A stretch of DNA of 64,000 nucleotides from Channa striata. Its lineage: Eukaryota; Chordata; Actinopteri; Anabantiformes; Channidae. The stretch lies in the NCBI GenBank assembly GCA_033026295.1, contig CM065184.1:14945501-15009500 (forward strand). The letters are read 5' to 3'. Position numbers and translations under genes: made by a program. A model generated the notes under the pieces. The model was given only the letters and a program-made list of their open reading frames with translations. It made no database searches and had not been told where the DNA came from. The number at the start of each line of letters is the position of its first letter. Position 1 is the stretch's first letter. Of this stretch, positions 11,201 through 25,700 are shown in pieces.

Positions 11201-14200
11201 GCATTATAATTGCTAGTTTTGTTCAACTAAGCCAAAAAAAACCCCAAAGACATTCCGTTTGTGGAGTGGAAACCAGACAACGTGTGTATTCTTTGTGGCA
11301 GTTTTACTGAAACAATTAATCAGTTGTCAAAACTGTCGACAGTTTATTGTTTTTTTTAGAAGAACCAATGTGAGTTTATTATTTATATTCTTCTTGTGAC
11401 ATGTTGCATTGTTAAAACCTTCTATAGGTTTCACACTTTTGGAGAAAATAAATCACTGAGAAAGACTATGCTGCAGGGCATGTGCTTCATTACTGCTTTT
11501 GTATTATTAATGATCTATATCATCTCTATCAGTACAAGAGCTTGTTTAGAATTCTAATTTCCCCTCTTAGACTCTACATGAAAGATAACTATTTTCACAG
11601 ACACCACTAACGGGCAGGCTGAGTTTCAATTGTTTTAATGCTTTACAGTTCTCAGCATCTGTGAAGTTTTATTTTCCATATGTAGGTCTGTAGGTCATGT
11701 GGAAAACAGAGGTCGAGCACGAGCTTGGTTCTTGTCTTCAGGCCAGTGATGTGCTGGATTGTGTATGGTGATAACTATGAAGCAGGCTGGATGAATGCGG
11801 ACTAAATCAAGATGTTTTCTTCTTTGTTTCTTTCACCAACTGCTCATGTGATGTGTGTGGCCTCATTTCTGCACCATATGGTCTTTTTTGCTGCATGGAG
11901 CTGTTTCTTTCCATCCATGTGCTGTGACTATTGTATGTGCCACCTTAACACACTTAAAATCCTTAATGGACATAAGCACTCACATTTGTGCAGACTTGAG
12001 GTTGTAAACTGACAACATACTGATTTATTATCTCTCTGCAAGGTGCTATTATCATGTCGTTAGAGATTAATGTTGGTGTATATCTTTACACAGCTGGCTG
12101 CATAAATGATAAACTATTCTCAAACTTTTCTTTTAATTTTCACATTTCTAAATTTGTAAATTATAATTTCATTCCTGTAGTATATAGATTTAAATATTGA
12201 TCAGCACATAATCCAGTTTAATCAAATGGTAAAAAACATTAAATGTGACACATTTCTAATGTATTTAAGGATCAAATTCATCAAATTACTTTTTATATGT
12301 GAATGTGTCAAAATGGCATCTGTCCTTGTTTGGCTTTTAACCTTAGCATTGTTTGGAGGCTAAAGAAACATCTTTGACTGGGATACACACTAGTCAAAGT
12401 GCGTTCAGCTTCTGGTTACTGTACCATAGAAAAAATACAGACATGCACTATATGTTACACACTTCAGCTGTAATTCACCTTTCACTAAAAATATTCCAGA
12501 CTTAAGTGTTTTGACAAGAAATCATATCTGACAAGGTTTATTTGAAGGCTAAGTCATTGGGGGTCTCTTCAACTCTTTTTGGCTATTTTCCTTTTATGAG
12601 AAGAGGTAAAGTAGGCAAACTACTACTTCAAATGTCAGATACAATCAAACACAAGACTGAAATCCCTGTGGCAACCATAGTGTAATTATTAATTTTAGAC
12701 CCCAAATATTTCATCTATTGTTTTATAGATTTATTATGTGTGATTGACTGACAGCCATGAATAACTCCATTCACTTGTCATACAAAAAAGTGCAGTGTTT
12801 ATTCTTTCGTGTATTCACACATACATACAACAGTAAACTACTTGTATTTACATCACACACATGCATGCAGAATAAAGTTTTAGATTTATAGTACAACATC
12901 AACAATGTTCAGCTTCCTTCATATTCTTCTGTTGTGGGGAGTATATGTATATGAATAACACAAAACCATCTGCCCTGATTATATTGGAATCTTTCTCTGC
13001 TTCCACCCCGAAATGCGTTATCTGAATGAGCTTTTCCTTTTCAGATAATGTATGATATCCATTATGAAAAATATGTTATTTCTCATAATGTTGATCTAGC
13101 TTTTCCACAACTCTTCTTGATGGCATTATCGAAAGTCCTTATGATCAAAAAACTCTTCAAAATTATGTAATCTAGATTTGGTTTTCAGCTTGAAGCAGAT
13201 GGATGTTTTAATAAAGAAAAGACAGAGGGAAGTTTAAAAAAATACATGTACATGTACAGCCCAAAATAAAGACACGTAGAAATTCAGTGAAGTGGCCTGT
13301 ACCATAATGCTCTCAGGTGATGGAGTACAGTTTTAAAATGTCATAAAGTACACTTAATATAATAATAAAAATAATAAATATATTTAGAATCAATACACAG
13401 CGCTCAAATATAGCTTACATAACTGACAAAGTTTCGATTCTACTCGTGTCTCCCCATCAACATGATAGAAATAAATTTTGTTTGATGTTTAGAAGGAACA
13501 ATAGATTGCATACCTTGTCTACTGTTCCCTTTCATGTCTTTAAATCCACAGTAGACTCAGCCACTGGGGAGCAGAAATGCTTTTGTCTGTCCATTTGTCT
13601 GTGTCCAGAGGTTATCTTGACTCTGTTGCCTGGTTTGTTCTTTACACCCCTTAGGCTCACTAGGCTTCACTGCTGTCTGAGCATCTGTAGGGTTGCAGGA
13701 GCGATACGGCCTCCTTTGTCTATCAGTTATCGACATCGATTCGAAAGTCCTCACTGACCTTACTTCAGCATTGTCAAGGGAATAAGCTGCTGCCTTGCTA
13801 TTTTGTCCTTCAGTGTATTTTCCATTGGGCTTATGTACAGTATGCCTCCAAGGTGCTCTCTAGCACCGCATATCATATTTGCTCTCTTTTTCCAATGTGT
13901 GCCAGAACTGGAATTTCAGGCCTTATCCTTCCATGAAACCACTTTTCAGGATACTCTCTTTAGATTTTCTTGATAGTTTATTTTCATACAGGTGCTGCTC
14001 TTTGCTTTGTTACTGTCATGTCTAAGCTACTGCAACTATTGAGTGCGACTCACATCGGAACAGTTACCACTGGTGCTGCTGTAAACATGACAGACATTCT
14101 ACCTGAGGATTTCTCCTGGGAAAGACCAATCAGACATTTAAGCTCAGAACTGTAAAAGCCGAAATGCTTTTATGCTATATCAAACTGTGTATGGCAAAAT

Positions 14201-17200
14201 ATCACATATCACAGTGTCTTTGTTTTCTCCTTTTTATTTCCCATAAAATTATGGCACAGTACCAGTAGCGACTGCCAAAAGTGTTTTTATTTTATGAGTT
14301 TTGTAAAGTTAACATCTCTAATAGCTGTCATAAGCTTTGATGTAGCTGCACTTAGGATAAAAAAATTTTACTATTTAGATAGACAACCACACCCTCACTA
14401 GTGCTTACTAAGTTTCTGTGGCAATGTATGTGAACCGAGCATGAGCTGGCTGTCTTTGCTCGTCTGTCTCTTCCTCTATCTACTGTCTGTCTCATTTTTG
14501 TTAGCTTAGTATATGAGTGTTTGTCCAAATATGTGTGTGGAGGCTACACGCAGCAGTTGTCAGGATCGGGGATTTGGTGTGAGTCAGCTATCAGGGTCAC
14601 TGTGGTAATGTGACGGTCGGGGAGGTTAGAGAGAAAAAGCAGATGAGTAGTGCTGGCGGTTTAACCAACCGTTTCCTCATCCTGGGATACACATTGAAGC
14701 CAGATGCTACGTGGAGAGCAGCAGCCATGTGTTGCAGCAAAGAATCGTATTAGGTGATGACGGTAGATAAACTCCTACTTACTAATATCACTTCCTGTCT
14801 CCTTTTACTCGTTCTCTGTGATTGGCTGGTTCAAAGTGGAGGGAAGAGTTTTTAAATTGTTGAAAAGACAGATGACTGTTAGACAGTGGAATGGAAACAT
14901 AGCTGTAGGAGTGATTAGTCACAGACATTCAAATCAGATTATCCAGACGTGCTTTATAATAACCCTGCACATTTTTAAGAACATCTCATATAACATGAGC
15001 AATGTTCAAACTCAGATTCAGTTCTGCCCATTTGTGGGCTTCAAGATGAGCTTCTTTATGGCAATGTGAGTCTGTTCTTTTGAGCTATGAATGTGCAGAC
15101 TCGCTGTGAATGTTACAGCAGCTTGATGTCTTTGAAATTCATTGAGAGAAAATGTATTTTGTGCTTACGTGTGTGAAAAGCGATTGTTGCAGGACTGTAA
15201 GGAGCATGTGTAAAGCAGAGATTATTTTCTTTTCAGCTGTGTCTCCTTCATCAGACCTAGCATTGGATTCCTCCAGATGTGCCATATCTTTCATGTGTGA
15301 AAGTTAGATGGTTGTGTAAAGTCACCACACAGGCTGGTATGAATCACATTCGAGCTTCTTAACCACATTCTCGTTAACCTTGCATTCTCCAGTAAGCATG
15401 CTTTGGTTATTCTGAAAGCAAGCTCTCTGATGATTTCCTTACAGTGTGGAGGGGAAACCACAGATAATTATAGTGGAATGACAGAGCTCTTGTTCTTAGC
15501 AGGTTTTCTCTGATAATGAACGTGTAGTGTTTTCTTCCACTGTAGCACCCAAACACAAATCTGCTCGATATCCACAATATCTGACAAATACTTGCCCGGT
15601 TCCTGTAACTGCCATGCACATCATGCTGTGTTAGCATAAAGTCCTGCATTATAATCTTGTTTTAGTTTTTTTATTAAATCATTTTTTTGCAATGTTCACT
15701 CTGTGGGCCTTATTTTGTTGAATTGAATTATTTAATCTTGTCGATGTTGGAGTGAGATTGTTTGTATTTCATGAATGAGAAATGTACTTTTTACCATTCT
15801 AGGCAAATCCAGTATTGGAAGTGAACTTTGATGCAAGCCATCCCTATTCTTCCTTCACTAGCAACATGACATCCATGATATAAAATTTTTAGATATTATG
15901 AATGGTTTTCACGAGGGAAAACAGATATCTTTCACATCAGCGCCAACTTCTGGCATTGTCATGTTTCCGAAAATATAAAAGGAACTGTCAGAAGTCTACA
16001 GTTGTACAAAAAAAAATAAAAAAATGTCCAGGGGATTATTGAGTTGGTATACTAAGTACTTATGAGTTCAAGTGAGCAAGAGCTTAGTTAAATAATCTTT
16101 AATTCCTCCAAGGATGGACTTTTCCTGGCACTTTCTACACATGCCAGAGTCCCTGTTATTTTACTTTCACTTAAATTACCATGAAAGGCTTCCGTTTGTA
16201 GCCTACAGCATGTTGAATTTTAAAATAATTAATGATGAAAAATTCTAAACTGCCAAAATGTATCACTGTTCACTTAGTTTGTTGACACTGTAATACACAG
16301 TGAAAAATCTAATTATTAAAAAAAAATTGATGGCTGCTAAATTTTATAGCCAGTTGCTAAGCCAGACAAACAACGTACATTCCACCACTCAACCACCTCA
16401 ACAAGCCATCTGCCAAAAATCTGACAGCCGTAAAGTTAGCATGGCCATCAGTTGGTTCTGTTTAATGCTTTCCTCCAAGGCCTGGACACGTATTTGTTAG
16501 AGTGACTGGCTTTGGCCTCCTTTCCAGCTCGTCTAAAGCAGAGCAATGGGAAGAGGGAAAATAAATGTCCTGCTGGTTAGGCCGGCCAACATTCCTACAT
16601 CACTTCCTCTTCAAACATCTGGCAATGATCAGGGCGGGCAGGAATAGAAAAAGGATGTCTCTTACTGGCTGGCTTCGTGTTCTTTATCAGGCGTAGACAG
16701 TTAGGCATCACAGTACCGCCCACTCACACTTATTCCTCCACGCAGCAAAACAAAATGTAGATGAAGTGACAAAATGTGACAAGTGTTTTGATTCAATGTG
16801 TGTTCATATCTTTTATGCATCTGCATATTGGATTACAATGCAATCGTGTCTGTAACTGTGAGAGTAAATCAACAGCAAAGCTGAAAGACTTTGTTTCCTT
16901 CTTCTCTTTCAGGATGGCCTAGTTTTAGTCTGCTGTCAGTGGTCTGTCAGCAGTGAGCTACCTGGCCCAGAGGTGGGAGTAAAACGCACAAAACTGCACT
17001 AATTTCATTTATTATAGTTAAAGTAACTGACTTCATAAGTTGCATTATCATGCCATTATCTTTAAGATAAAGACGAACAAAGTTGTCATTTGCAAATATT
17101 CAAATTTCAAACTCGCTCATAGTGATGATAAGGCATTTTTCTCTTCTAAACATGCCTTTTAATATCTTTTTGCACACTCTCCTGAGTAAAACCCAGATGT

Positions 17201-17438
17201 ATTAGTCTATTTTATTAACCTTGTATGCAGAAGGCTACCTCTTATAGGTTTGTTTGTTCCAAATGAGGACAAATAATTCAGAATTAAAGATACAATATTT
17301 CAATTGTCATTTGATTTGGTAAATATTTTATGCCGTGACAGCAGTATTACAGATGTTGGATCTAGTGCAGCTAAATGTCAACTATGCTTAATGAATAACA
17401 AATTAAACTGAACAACTAATTATTTCCCTTTGTCTCAG
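8263..17438 (+). other. cep170: Long intron 1 of cep170
   Basis: About 9.2 kb of mostly AT-rich sequence. The first 450 bp remain CpG-rich and hold a short AGC repeat near 8622-8642. I find no coding exon with family similarity. The only possible exon I see is the small non-coding one at 16913-16972. Confidence 0.6.
16913..16972 (+). other. cep170: Possible 60-nt non-coding leader exon of cep170
   Basis: A pyrimidine-rich tract ending in CTTTCAG precedes 16913, and a good donor (AG followed by GTGGGA) starts at 16973. The segment has stop codons and would only be an optional 5'UTR exon. The evidence is splice signals alone. Confidence 0.3.
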
Positions 17439-17470
17439 TAGGTGTGTGCTAGCGACAGCAGAGAGCAGAG

Positions 17471-18477
17471 ATGAGTGTGACATCCTGGTTCCTGGTGAGC
17501 AGTGGGGGCACTCGCCATCGACTTCCCCGTGAAATGATATTCGTTGGTCGGGATGACTGCGAGCTCATGCTACAGGTAGGAATGCTTAACACACTGCGTG
17601 TCCTACCTAGCTGTTTTTAACATATTATAATAACTGGTCAAAACAGATAACCTGACACATGTGGCTCTTCCTACTGGCTTGGACATAGACTGCTGACCTT
17701 GCAGTTCTTGTTGGAGTCTTCATGAGCTTTTGCAGCGGCAGAACATTTTTATTTGGCTGCATCTTTTTGTATTTGTGTTTGTTTGTTTTAAAACGGGTAT
17801 CTGTGCAGCTGCGCATATATCCAGAGAGACCACGTGTATCATGCTCATGTGTATCACTGGTCACCGTGCTATTAATAGAAAGTGGGGCAGATACCTCTTG
17901 AGTAAGATCTTATTTGACTCAGTTGTAGTGGGTATAGGGTGCATCACTGTGTGTTATGGCATTAAATGTTCGGATAAGTTTTCGTTGTTAGCAGGACACA
18001 TCGTAAGGCATAAACTTCAATGCAGCTCATCACCAAGAGTGGTTACAGATAAAGTTTGGACACACCTTGTCTCTCTAATGGTTTTCCTTTATTTTCCCAA
18101 CCCCATTAGGGCAAGAAATTCCACAAATGAACCTGACAGTTTGGAGATTTTTATTTTCCCATTTTGCCTATATCCTCTTGGTCCGGTTCTTTCATGGAGA
18201 GATTTAAGAGAGTATTACTGTGATAAGGCTCATATTCTGAAGCAATTTGTATCTTAAAAGACCTGAAAACCTTCTCTCTGATGACCTGAGGGTCAACTGG
18301 TCTTGCATGTGACCGTGTTTTTCTTTTTGAAATGATGTGGGAAAATGATAATGTTTGGTATTCCACTTTATTTAACTGCTTAAAAATTTCCTTCATGTGA
18401 CTGCATCAATAAGCCAAGGCCTCATCACATGGTAAAAGTTATGTTTCTGTCATGCTCTAAATAAAACATGCACGCAG

Positions 18478-18508
<31 letters not shown>

Positions 18509-19689
18509 TAGCTACACTTCAAGTTAATATATGTTACTGTGACTTGAGTGGCCTGAGTGTGTGTTTTGAAAATGTATAGCATTGTCTCATCTTAGAAAAT
18601 TCCCCTGCCTTGTTTTTCATGACTAACACACATATAAATGGCTCTGACGGTTAAGCTATTTACAAACTGTGACTTCATGATTACAATAGTTTTATTGAAA
18701 ATCTATTTACTGAAAAGGGAACATCACAGGAACAAAGCTTCCATGACCTGAGTCTGATCTTCCTATTCCTGATCCTTTTCTATCTCTTTGAATACTAGTC
18801 TCTCTGTTATATGCATTGTCTGTGTGGATGTTTTAGGTTTATTTTAATTATGTCTTTATTCAATTGTCTGTGCAGGATGCATTTATAAAAAATCTCACAT
18901 GCTAACTTTGAATTTTGTTTTCATTTTTACTTTAGATGAGTTTGATTAGGCTGACTCTCACATTTTAGCTCTTGTGACTTGCTCCACATCTGCATTGCTT
19001 TTCCTTATAATGAGCCAGTCAGCAGTGTGTCTTTAACAGCAAGAGTCAGTTGGTTCAGTTGTTTTTTATGCAGTTTGATTTGGCTAAATCTCACTATGAT
19101 AATCTGTTACTGATAATCTGTTCTCTCTGGAGTTGCTTCCCTTTACTTTGACATTTTATACAAGTGTGCATAATCATCCACTTATCATCTTGTTAAGTAA
19201 GTAGAGTCACTACATTATAGGAAACTGCCATGTGAGAATTTAATAGCAGTGAGCACTTATATTATTTGTGCTTACTCTTACAGACTTTTTGTGCCGTTCA
19301 TAAATCAGACTAAACCAAGTGTTCCTATTGATTTCTTGGATTAATTGATGTTGAAACAAATTCACAAATTTTTCAAATATAGCTACTGTATTTGGTCAGT
19401 ATTGGATAAAATGAAAGCTGAAATCTGAAATATAATCAAAATGATGGGATTTCTGCAGGAATGTGAAAGAGGTTTATTTAATGTGAACACTGTCAGAGAC
19501 ATTGAAATACCTACTGATATGCTCCGAGTTGATATCACAGCAGATAATGTACCATACATGGTAACACTGAGATTTATTATGACCACTGCATTCTTGACAT
19601 TGAATGCTCATACCTCAACAAATTTTGCTCTAATCACAAGCACAGCCCTCTAAGGATTTGTGCATGAAATATTAATATTCAGCAGTTTA

Positions 19690-19722
<33 letters not shown>

Positions 19723-22700
19723 GATGCAGCACAGACATAAACAATCTCAAGAAATTATTTAATTTAGAGCAGCTAAGATGAAGAGTAAAACAAGTGTTTT
19801 TGCTCTGTCTGGATGAACTAAATCTGGTTCTAACGACTAGTGAAACGGTAAACTATTTGGATTAATGTTTGTGTCTGTTTTTGCTTGAAGTCCCGCAGTG
19901 TGGATAAGCAGCATGCAGTCATCAACTATGAGGCTGGGACTGACGAACACAAGGTCAAGGACCTGGGCAGTCTGAATGGGGTGAGTACATAGATAAAAAT
20001 ATGCAAACTAAGGGCAAGTTGATGGTTGAGGGATGGAGAGGGATAAAAAAAATGGGTTTAAGAAGAAAAAATAGAGGCTAGAGGGAGGTGAAAGGAGACT
20101 GTAAACTGAAAACATCTGAGAGATACAGGGAACAATAAAGATATTCAAAGTAAAGGTACAGAGAGATGAAGGTTCTAAAGGGCTGGAGGTTAACCTGCTT
20201 TGGCAATCAATATGAGTTGAATGTAATCAATCTCTGTGTCACTGACGATTGTTATTACACGAGAAGGTCAATCTCATTCCAAGCATAATTATGCAAATCA
20301 CTACTGAAGGCCACAGTCTCTGGTTCACCACCACCTCTGGGTCCTGCTGTCACACACAAATATATTGGCAATTTGTCCATAGAGGGATAGCACTCTTAAC
20401 GGAATTATTTTACCTTTAGAGGTCACATTTGTACTCTTCATACTTGGCACTTAATTTGTTTCCTTTGTTGTTCCTTTGGAGCAGAGAGCAGCTGCAACAA
20501 GGCAATAATGAAATGTTAGTCTATCTGAATTATTTTACCTTTTTTCGTATTTGTCCTTCATATTTGTGTCTTTCACATGCTACTACACAGCTTTAGTCAT
20601 ATGAAGTGATTAATACTCCATTACAGACCCCCAATTGGTCACATATGCAGAATATCCTTCACATCCTCTTTAGCTCTAAAACAGGAAACATAAGTCAGAG
20701 TCACTTCCTGCTGTGTCATTTAGAAGGCAGCCTCTTTGACTGGATTCAGAGGAAGTTTTTTCTTGCTAAGTCAGTGGATATATAGAGATATGCAGAGTGG
20801 AACACTGTGTTTGGGGAGTGCCATCATTAACCTGTTCATTGCTGTGTTGTCTGTTGTGATTTCATCTCACTCGAGAGGAGCCAGGAATTTATTACTACAG
20901 GTTCAAGGAGTTCAAGTGTAAATTTCATTTGCAGTTCAGGGAAATCTTATCTGTGCTGAGTACTACAGAACATATTAGGAAGAGGAGTGGAACGGAGGAT
21001 GGGAGTATGAAAAGAAAAGGGGCCATAAAAAACTGTTCAATGAAAAGGCATGGTTTGTCATAATCAGACCTGAACTGCTGGCTTTAGATATTTATTTTTA
21101 ATCCTGAAACAACAAAAAAATATCTGAGCAACATCTAAGCAAAATTTTGTACTGTCACTTGGAAAATACAAAGATATAGGTAGGGTTTCTTTTATGGGAG
21201 ATATACATGGATGAAGGTATGAAGTGTTGTCTAGACACAACAAGGAAAAAAAATATTGCTGTAGATGCCAGAAAATAATTTTTGACAATTGTCATTTTCT
21301 GACATTTTATAGAATTATCAATAAACTGAGAAAATAATTGGCTCATTAATTGGTATTTAATACAATTGTTTTTTGCAAACAAAATTTTCTCTTAAACTAG
21401 ACACACTGAAGAATATTATCTTCATTTTTTCGTTTACATGGAAATTTCATGGCTGTGTCTAAAATTACTCCTTATTTCTACATAATTTATACACAAACCA
21501 CATTTGACAAATTATTTACCTTGCACACCTGAAAATGTGCATTTTTTGCATTTGTTTTAAGTTACTGTCCAAGTTCTAATTATGATTTCTTTTTGTGTCC
21601 ACAGACATTTGTAAATGATGTCCGCATCCAGGAGCAGATGTACATCACTCTGAAATTGGAGGACAAGTTGAGATTTGGATATGATATCTTTTCACTTTTC
21701 AGATTTTCTTATTTCTTCAGTTCTATACCAACATTTTTCTGTTCTATTATTTCCTTGCTAAGTTGATATTTCTTCACTATGTATTACATGAGAATAGTAA
21801 AATATACACTTTATAGTGTAAATTTTTTAAATTATTATTGTGTATAAAGTGTGTGATTGTATTATTATTCTTATTGTTGCCAATATTTCCTTAACCTGTC
21901 TCACATACCAATCTTTTCACTGTGGTGCGAGGAGAGCTCACTGTGCCTGAGGAGGCACTCAAGGTAAGATAAATACTTCAACATCTGACATGATGCAAAG
22001 TTGTAGCATACTGTTTGAAATATTTTTTTTAATATATTCATTTCACATCCCTCTAGCATGAGAAGTTTACCAGTGGCCTCCAGCTTACCAAGAAGCCATC
22101 CAATGGTGAAACCACTGCTGTCACAACCACAAGCAGATCTCCCACAAAGACCCCGACTAAAACACTGAAGTCTTGCATTGGCAGTAGGCCAGGAGAGACT
22201 AGAGCAACAGATGGGGTCACTTCCTCCAAAGACACACCAACTAAACCTGTGGACTCCCATAAAGAGGAGAGGCTCGGAGGTGAGAGAAAGACAAAAAAGG
22301 AAAATTAAGAAGGATAACAAATGTGAACCCGTTTCACAAATAAAGTTGAAATAGAAAACAGGATTATTAAGTTACACATTGCTTTATTTTATTTAACAAT
22401 GCACTAAAACTGTTTAATTACTAAATGTCACTGTTTGAACAGAATTTTTAATGTTTTTTGACTTTGACTAAGTCAAGATAACTGGCTTCTCTGCATTCAC
22501 ATATTGTAGCCAGTCCACATTTGTGTGGCAACCAAGTTTACAATGATTTCCAAGAGTGGTTTTATGGTGGGGTTTTGTATTAGTCCAGTAGGGGGTGGAC
22601 ACATGGAAAAGGCTTCAACCATCACACCAGCAGTCACACTGACATAATATGAATATGGGTCTGAGGGTGTTCCTGATAATATACACCGCTCATCAGACTA

Positions 22701-25700
22701 GCAGGGATTCTGGTTAATCTCCAGATGTAAAAACAAGGCCACATGGGGCTTGTGTTATTGCACAGATTAAACAGTAACAGGGTCAGAGTATGTCCGTAAA
22801 GCAAACGGATATTCTAGAACTACTTTTCCTACAGTCAAGATTTATAGGAATGCACATACTGTACATGTGCATATTAGGGCCAAAAACAGACGAATGTGCA
22901 CATATGATGTTGCATGGTGACCTATTTGCAGACTATGCTTTTAATGACATGCTTATTGTGGTTCCGAGGATATAATCCTGCAGTCTTACTATTTAAATAC
23001 CTCATAATAAACCTGCATTCAGTAGGTTGTATGTAGAAGGCTCCAGCACACTTTTCCTCAGAGCACCTATAATTATCAGGATGTACTGTGATTAAATTTA
23101 CATAGCTCAGGATAACGGGTACTTAAAAGAAAAGCAAGTAAGACGGTGGAGCAGAGACAAGTTGGTCTAAGACATAAAACACAGGTTAAAATCCAGTTGA
23201 AGACGTTTGTTGTATTTCATCCAACTCTTGTTTCCTGTTTCTTGTCTATTGTGCTATTTACCTAAATAAACAAGTTATCATTTCAGCTGTTTCCTCTGAT
23301 GAGGACAAAGTAGCAAACAGAAAATTTAAGATTCATGTGTCTAAGAGTGAAAGAGTATGATGGAGAGTGTTCAAATGTCTGTGTGCCAGGCTGCTGGCTG
23401 AAGACGTGAAAATAGGTCAATGGTGCAAGACACGACTAGAGGGGAATTAATACACAAACACACACAACACAAGGAACAGCTATGTTCACTTTATGGCTAC
23501 ATTACACAAAATAAACTATTTATGGTGACAGGACAGTAGTATGTTAGGTACATCATAAACATCTTTAAGATGACAACTTGTAGTTTAACTACAAAAAATG
23601 CAGCAAGGCTTTGTTAGAATGTGTCTGCATATGTGCATCTGTCCCAGGGGATGTGACAGCACTGCCTCGTGGGACCCCTCTGTATGGACAGCCATCTTGG
23701 TGGGGGGATGGGGATGCAGATGACGAGAACTCCTTTAAACAGGAAAGCAAGTCATGCACCAAAAAGCATGACAGCTCCATTTCAGGTAGGAAAAACATGT
23801 TACACCCCAAACTACCATGGCACATATCAACTTCTCATCACAGTAATTCAGTTTGTTATGGAACATGATTAATTAATTATTGTGAAGTGAATATTCCAAA
23901 ACAGACACTACCGTAAACAAAAAGCCATTTGAATATCAGAATATGCCTCTGTATTTTTGCAGAGATTACTAAAGATTTTTAAATAATTGTAGTGGGAGAG
24001 TGGAGTTAAAGTTGTAAAATCTTTTGAAGGACAACAAACAGGCTGCACATAAAATAGAAAGTTAATTGTTGTAAAGTACAAAATGTTATAAAAAACATTT
24101 ATACCTTTTCTGTGTGACTTGTTGGTTTTACAGTGGCCACAAAACACATTTCATATGAAATCTGATGTAACAGATCAAGTCTTTAGTTTTGCTGCCATTT
24201 ATGTTGTGTAAAAACACACATTTATCATTTCCAATATCACCGGTGGGCTGGCTGTAGCTCAGCCGGTAAGGCAGTCACGCCTCAAAGTGTCCTTGGGAAA
24301 GACAGGTGTGCACCTTCCATGGCAGCCGCTGCTATTGGTGTGTGAGTGTGTGTATGAATGGGTGAATGACAAGCAACATTGTTATTCAAGAAAAAGATAA
24401 CAATGTTTGAATGGTAAGTTGAATCAAGCGCTGTAGATTATTTTATCTTAGTGACACTGTAGCTTGATCTCAATGCTCCCTCGCTCACTTTATTTGCTCT
24501 GTTTGCACTGATTGGTTAATGGCTAGCCAGACTGTGTCTTTGGATATGTAGCAGTCCAGGCCCACACAAAGGTTTTTTGTGTATGTGTATGTCTTTCTGT
24601 TTGCCTGCAGTTTGTTTTAGTATAGTGGCCAGTGGAATGGGGGGATCCCGTTAACTGCTGGTAGATAGTCAGAGTAACAGGATTAGAGACAACACCAATA
24701 GTGAAAGAGCTCAGCTGTGCAAAATCCGTCTGTGCCAGGCTGGTTTAGCGTGGAGCAGTGGAGTCAGAACAAGTGGGGGGAGGTTTATCATACGCAAACA
24801 TTTGAATCCTCAGATCTCTTGCTACATCTGGATGGATAGTCTGGCTTTTGTGGTCACCAAGCTAGGAAATAATGCTTTGTGTATTTGCCGTTTTAACAAA
24901 AATTAGTCACCTATATTATACAGATTTTGCTATGGATTTTAGAACAGTGTTTTAGAGTTAAAGGAGACTAGAAAATAGTAATTCTGGATGCATTTAGAGT
25001 AAATCTATGCAAGAGTGGCAGGGTAATTTGAAACCTTGAAATCACTCCAAAAAAATCCTGGAGAATGGGATTGGCTACCTCGGTCATGGAAATGGGTGAG
25101 TGGAAACAATTTAACCCCCTTTGACCATTTCTGTTCAGACTGAGTGGTGAATGGATGATGTGATGCTGTTTGTTTTGTAAAGCAACATGCTGCAAGGAAT
25201 GTTTCTCAGTATCCTGAAACCCCCCCATAATCGAGTATCCATGTTTTTTTATGTAGTGTTTTTAAAATATTAATTGCATGCCCTTTATGTTGTATTGAAC
25301 TCATCACGTATTAAACATCAGCTATAGGAGTGAAAGGGAAGTGAAATAGAAAGGACTCAGAGCAGGAAGCAGTTCTTTGACTGTCAGTTAAGTTTAGTGT
25401 GTGTCCTTTTCTCTCTCTGTGTGAAGAGACTGTGTTGTCAGAGCTCCCTACACCCCTCCTTGTGTATTGTCACTCGTGCTGATTGGGTTATGCCATTGAC
25501 CAGCTCCCCCATTCCTTCCAACACACACACTCACTCACACACACACACACTATTCGAACAGACCAGGCACTCACACATCACTGCAGCGATCATTAGCTAA
25601 CCATTCTCTAATTGTTCAGTAAGTATTGCTCTTGGTTTGATTTGCGTTGGCCAATGAATTCTGAATAAACTCTGTGTTATTGTAACAGCCACTTACTTTC

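Noticed and set aside
17730..18257. Plus-strand ORF of 175 codons just after the first cep170 coding exon
   Set aside because: Intron sequence after a consensus donor; the next exon joins in frame without it, and the translation resembles no protein I know.
24246..24320. tRNA-like A-box sequence GGCTGTAGCTCAGCCGGTAA
   Set aside because: No proper anticodon stem, B box or acceptor pairing follows; the downstream sequence fits an interspersed repeat.
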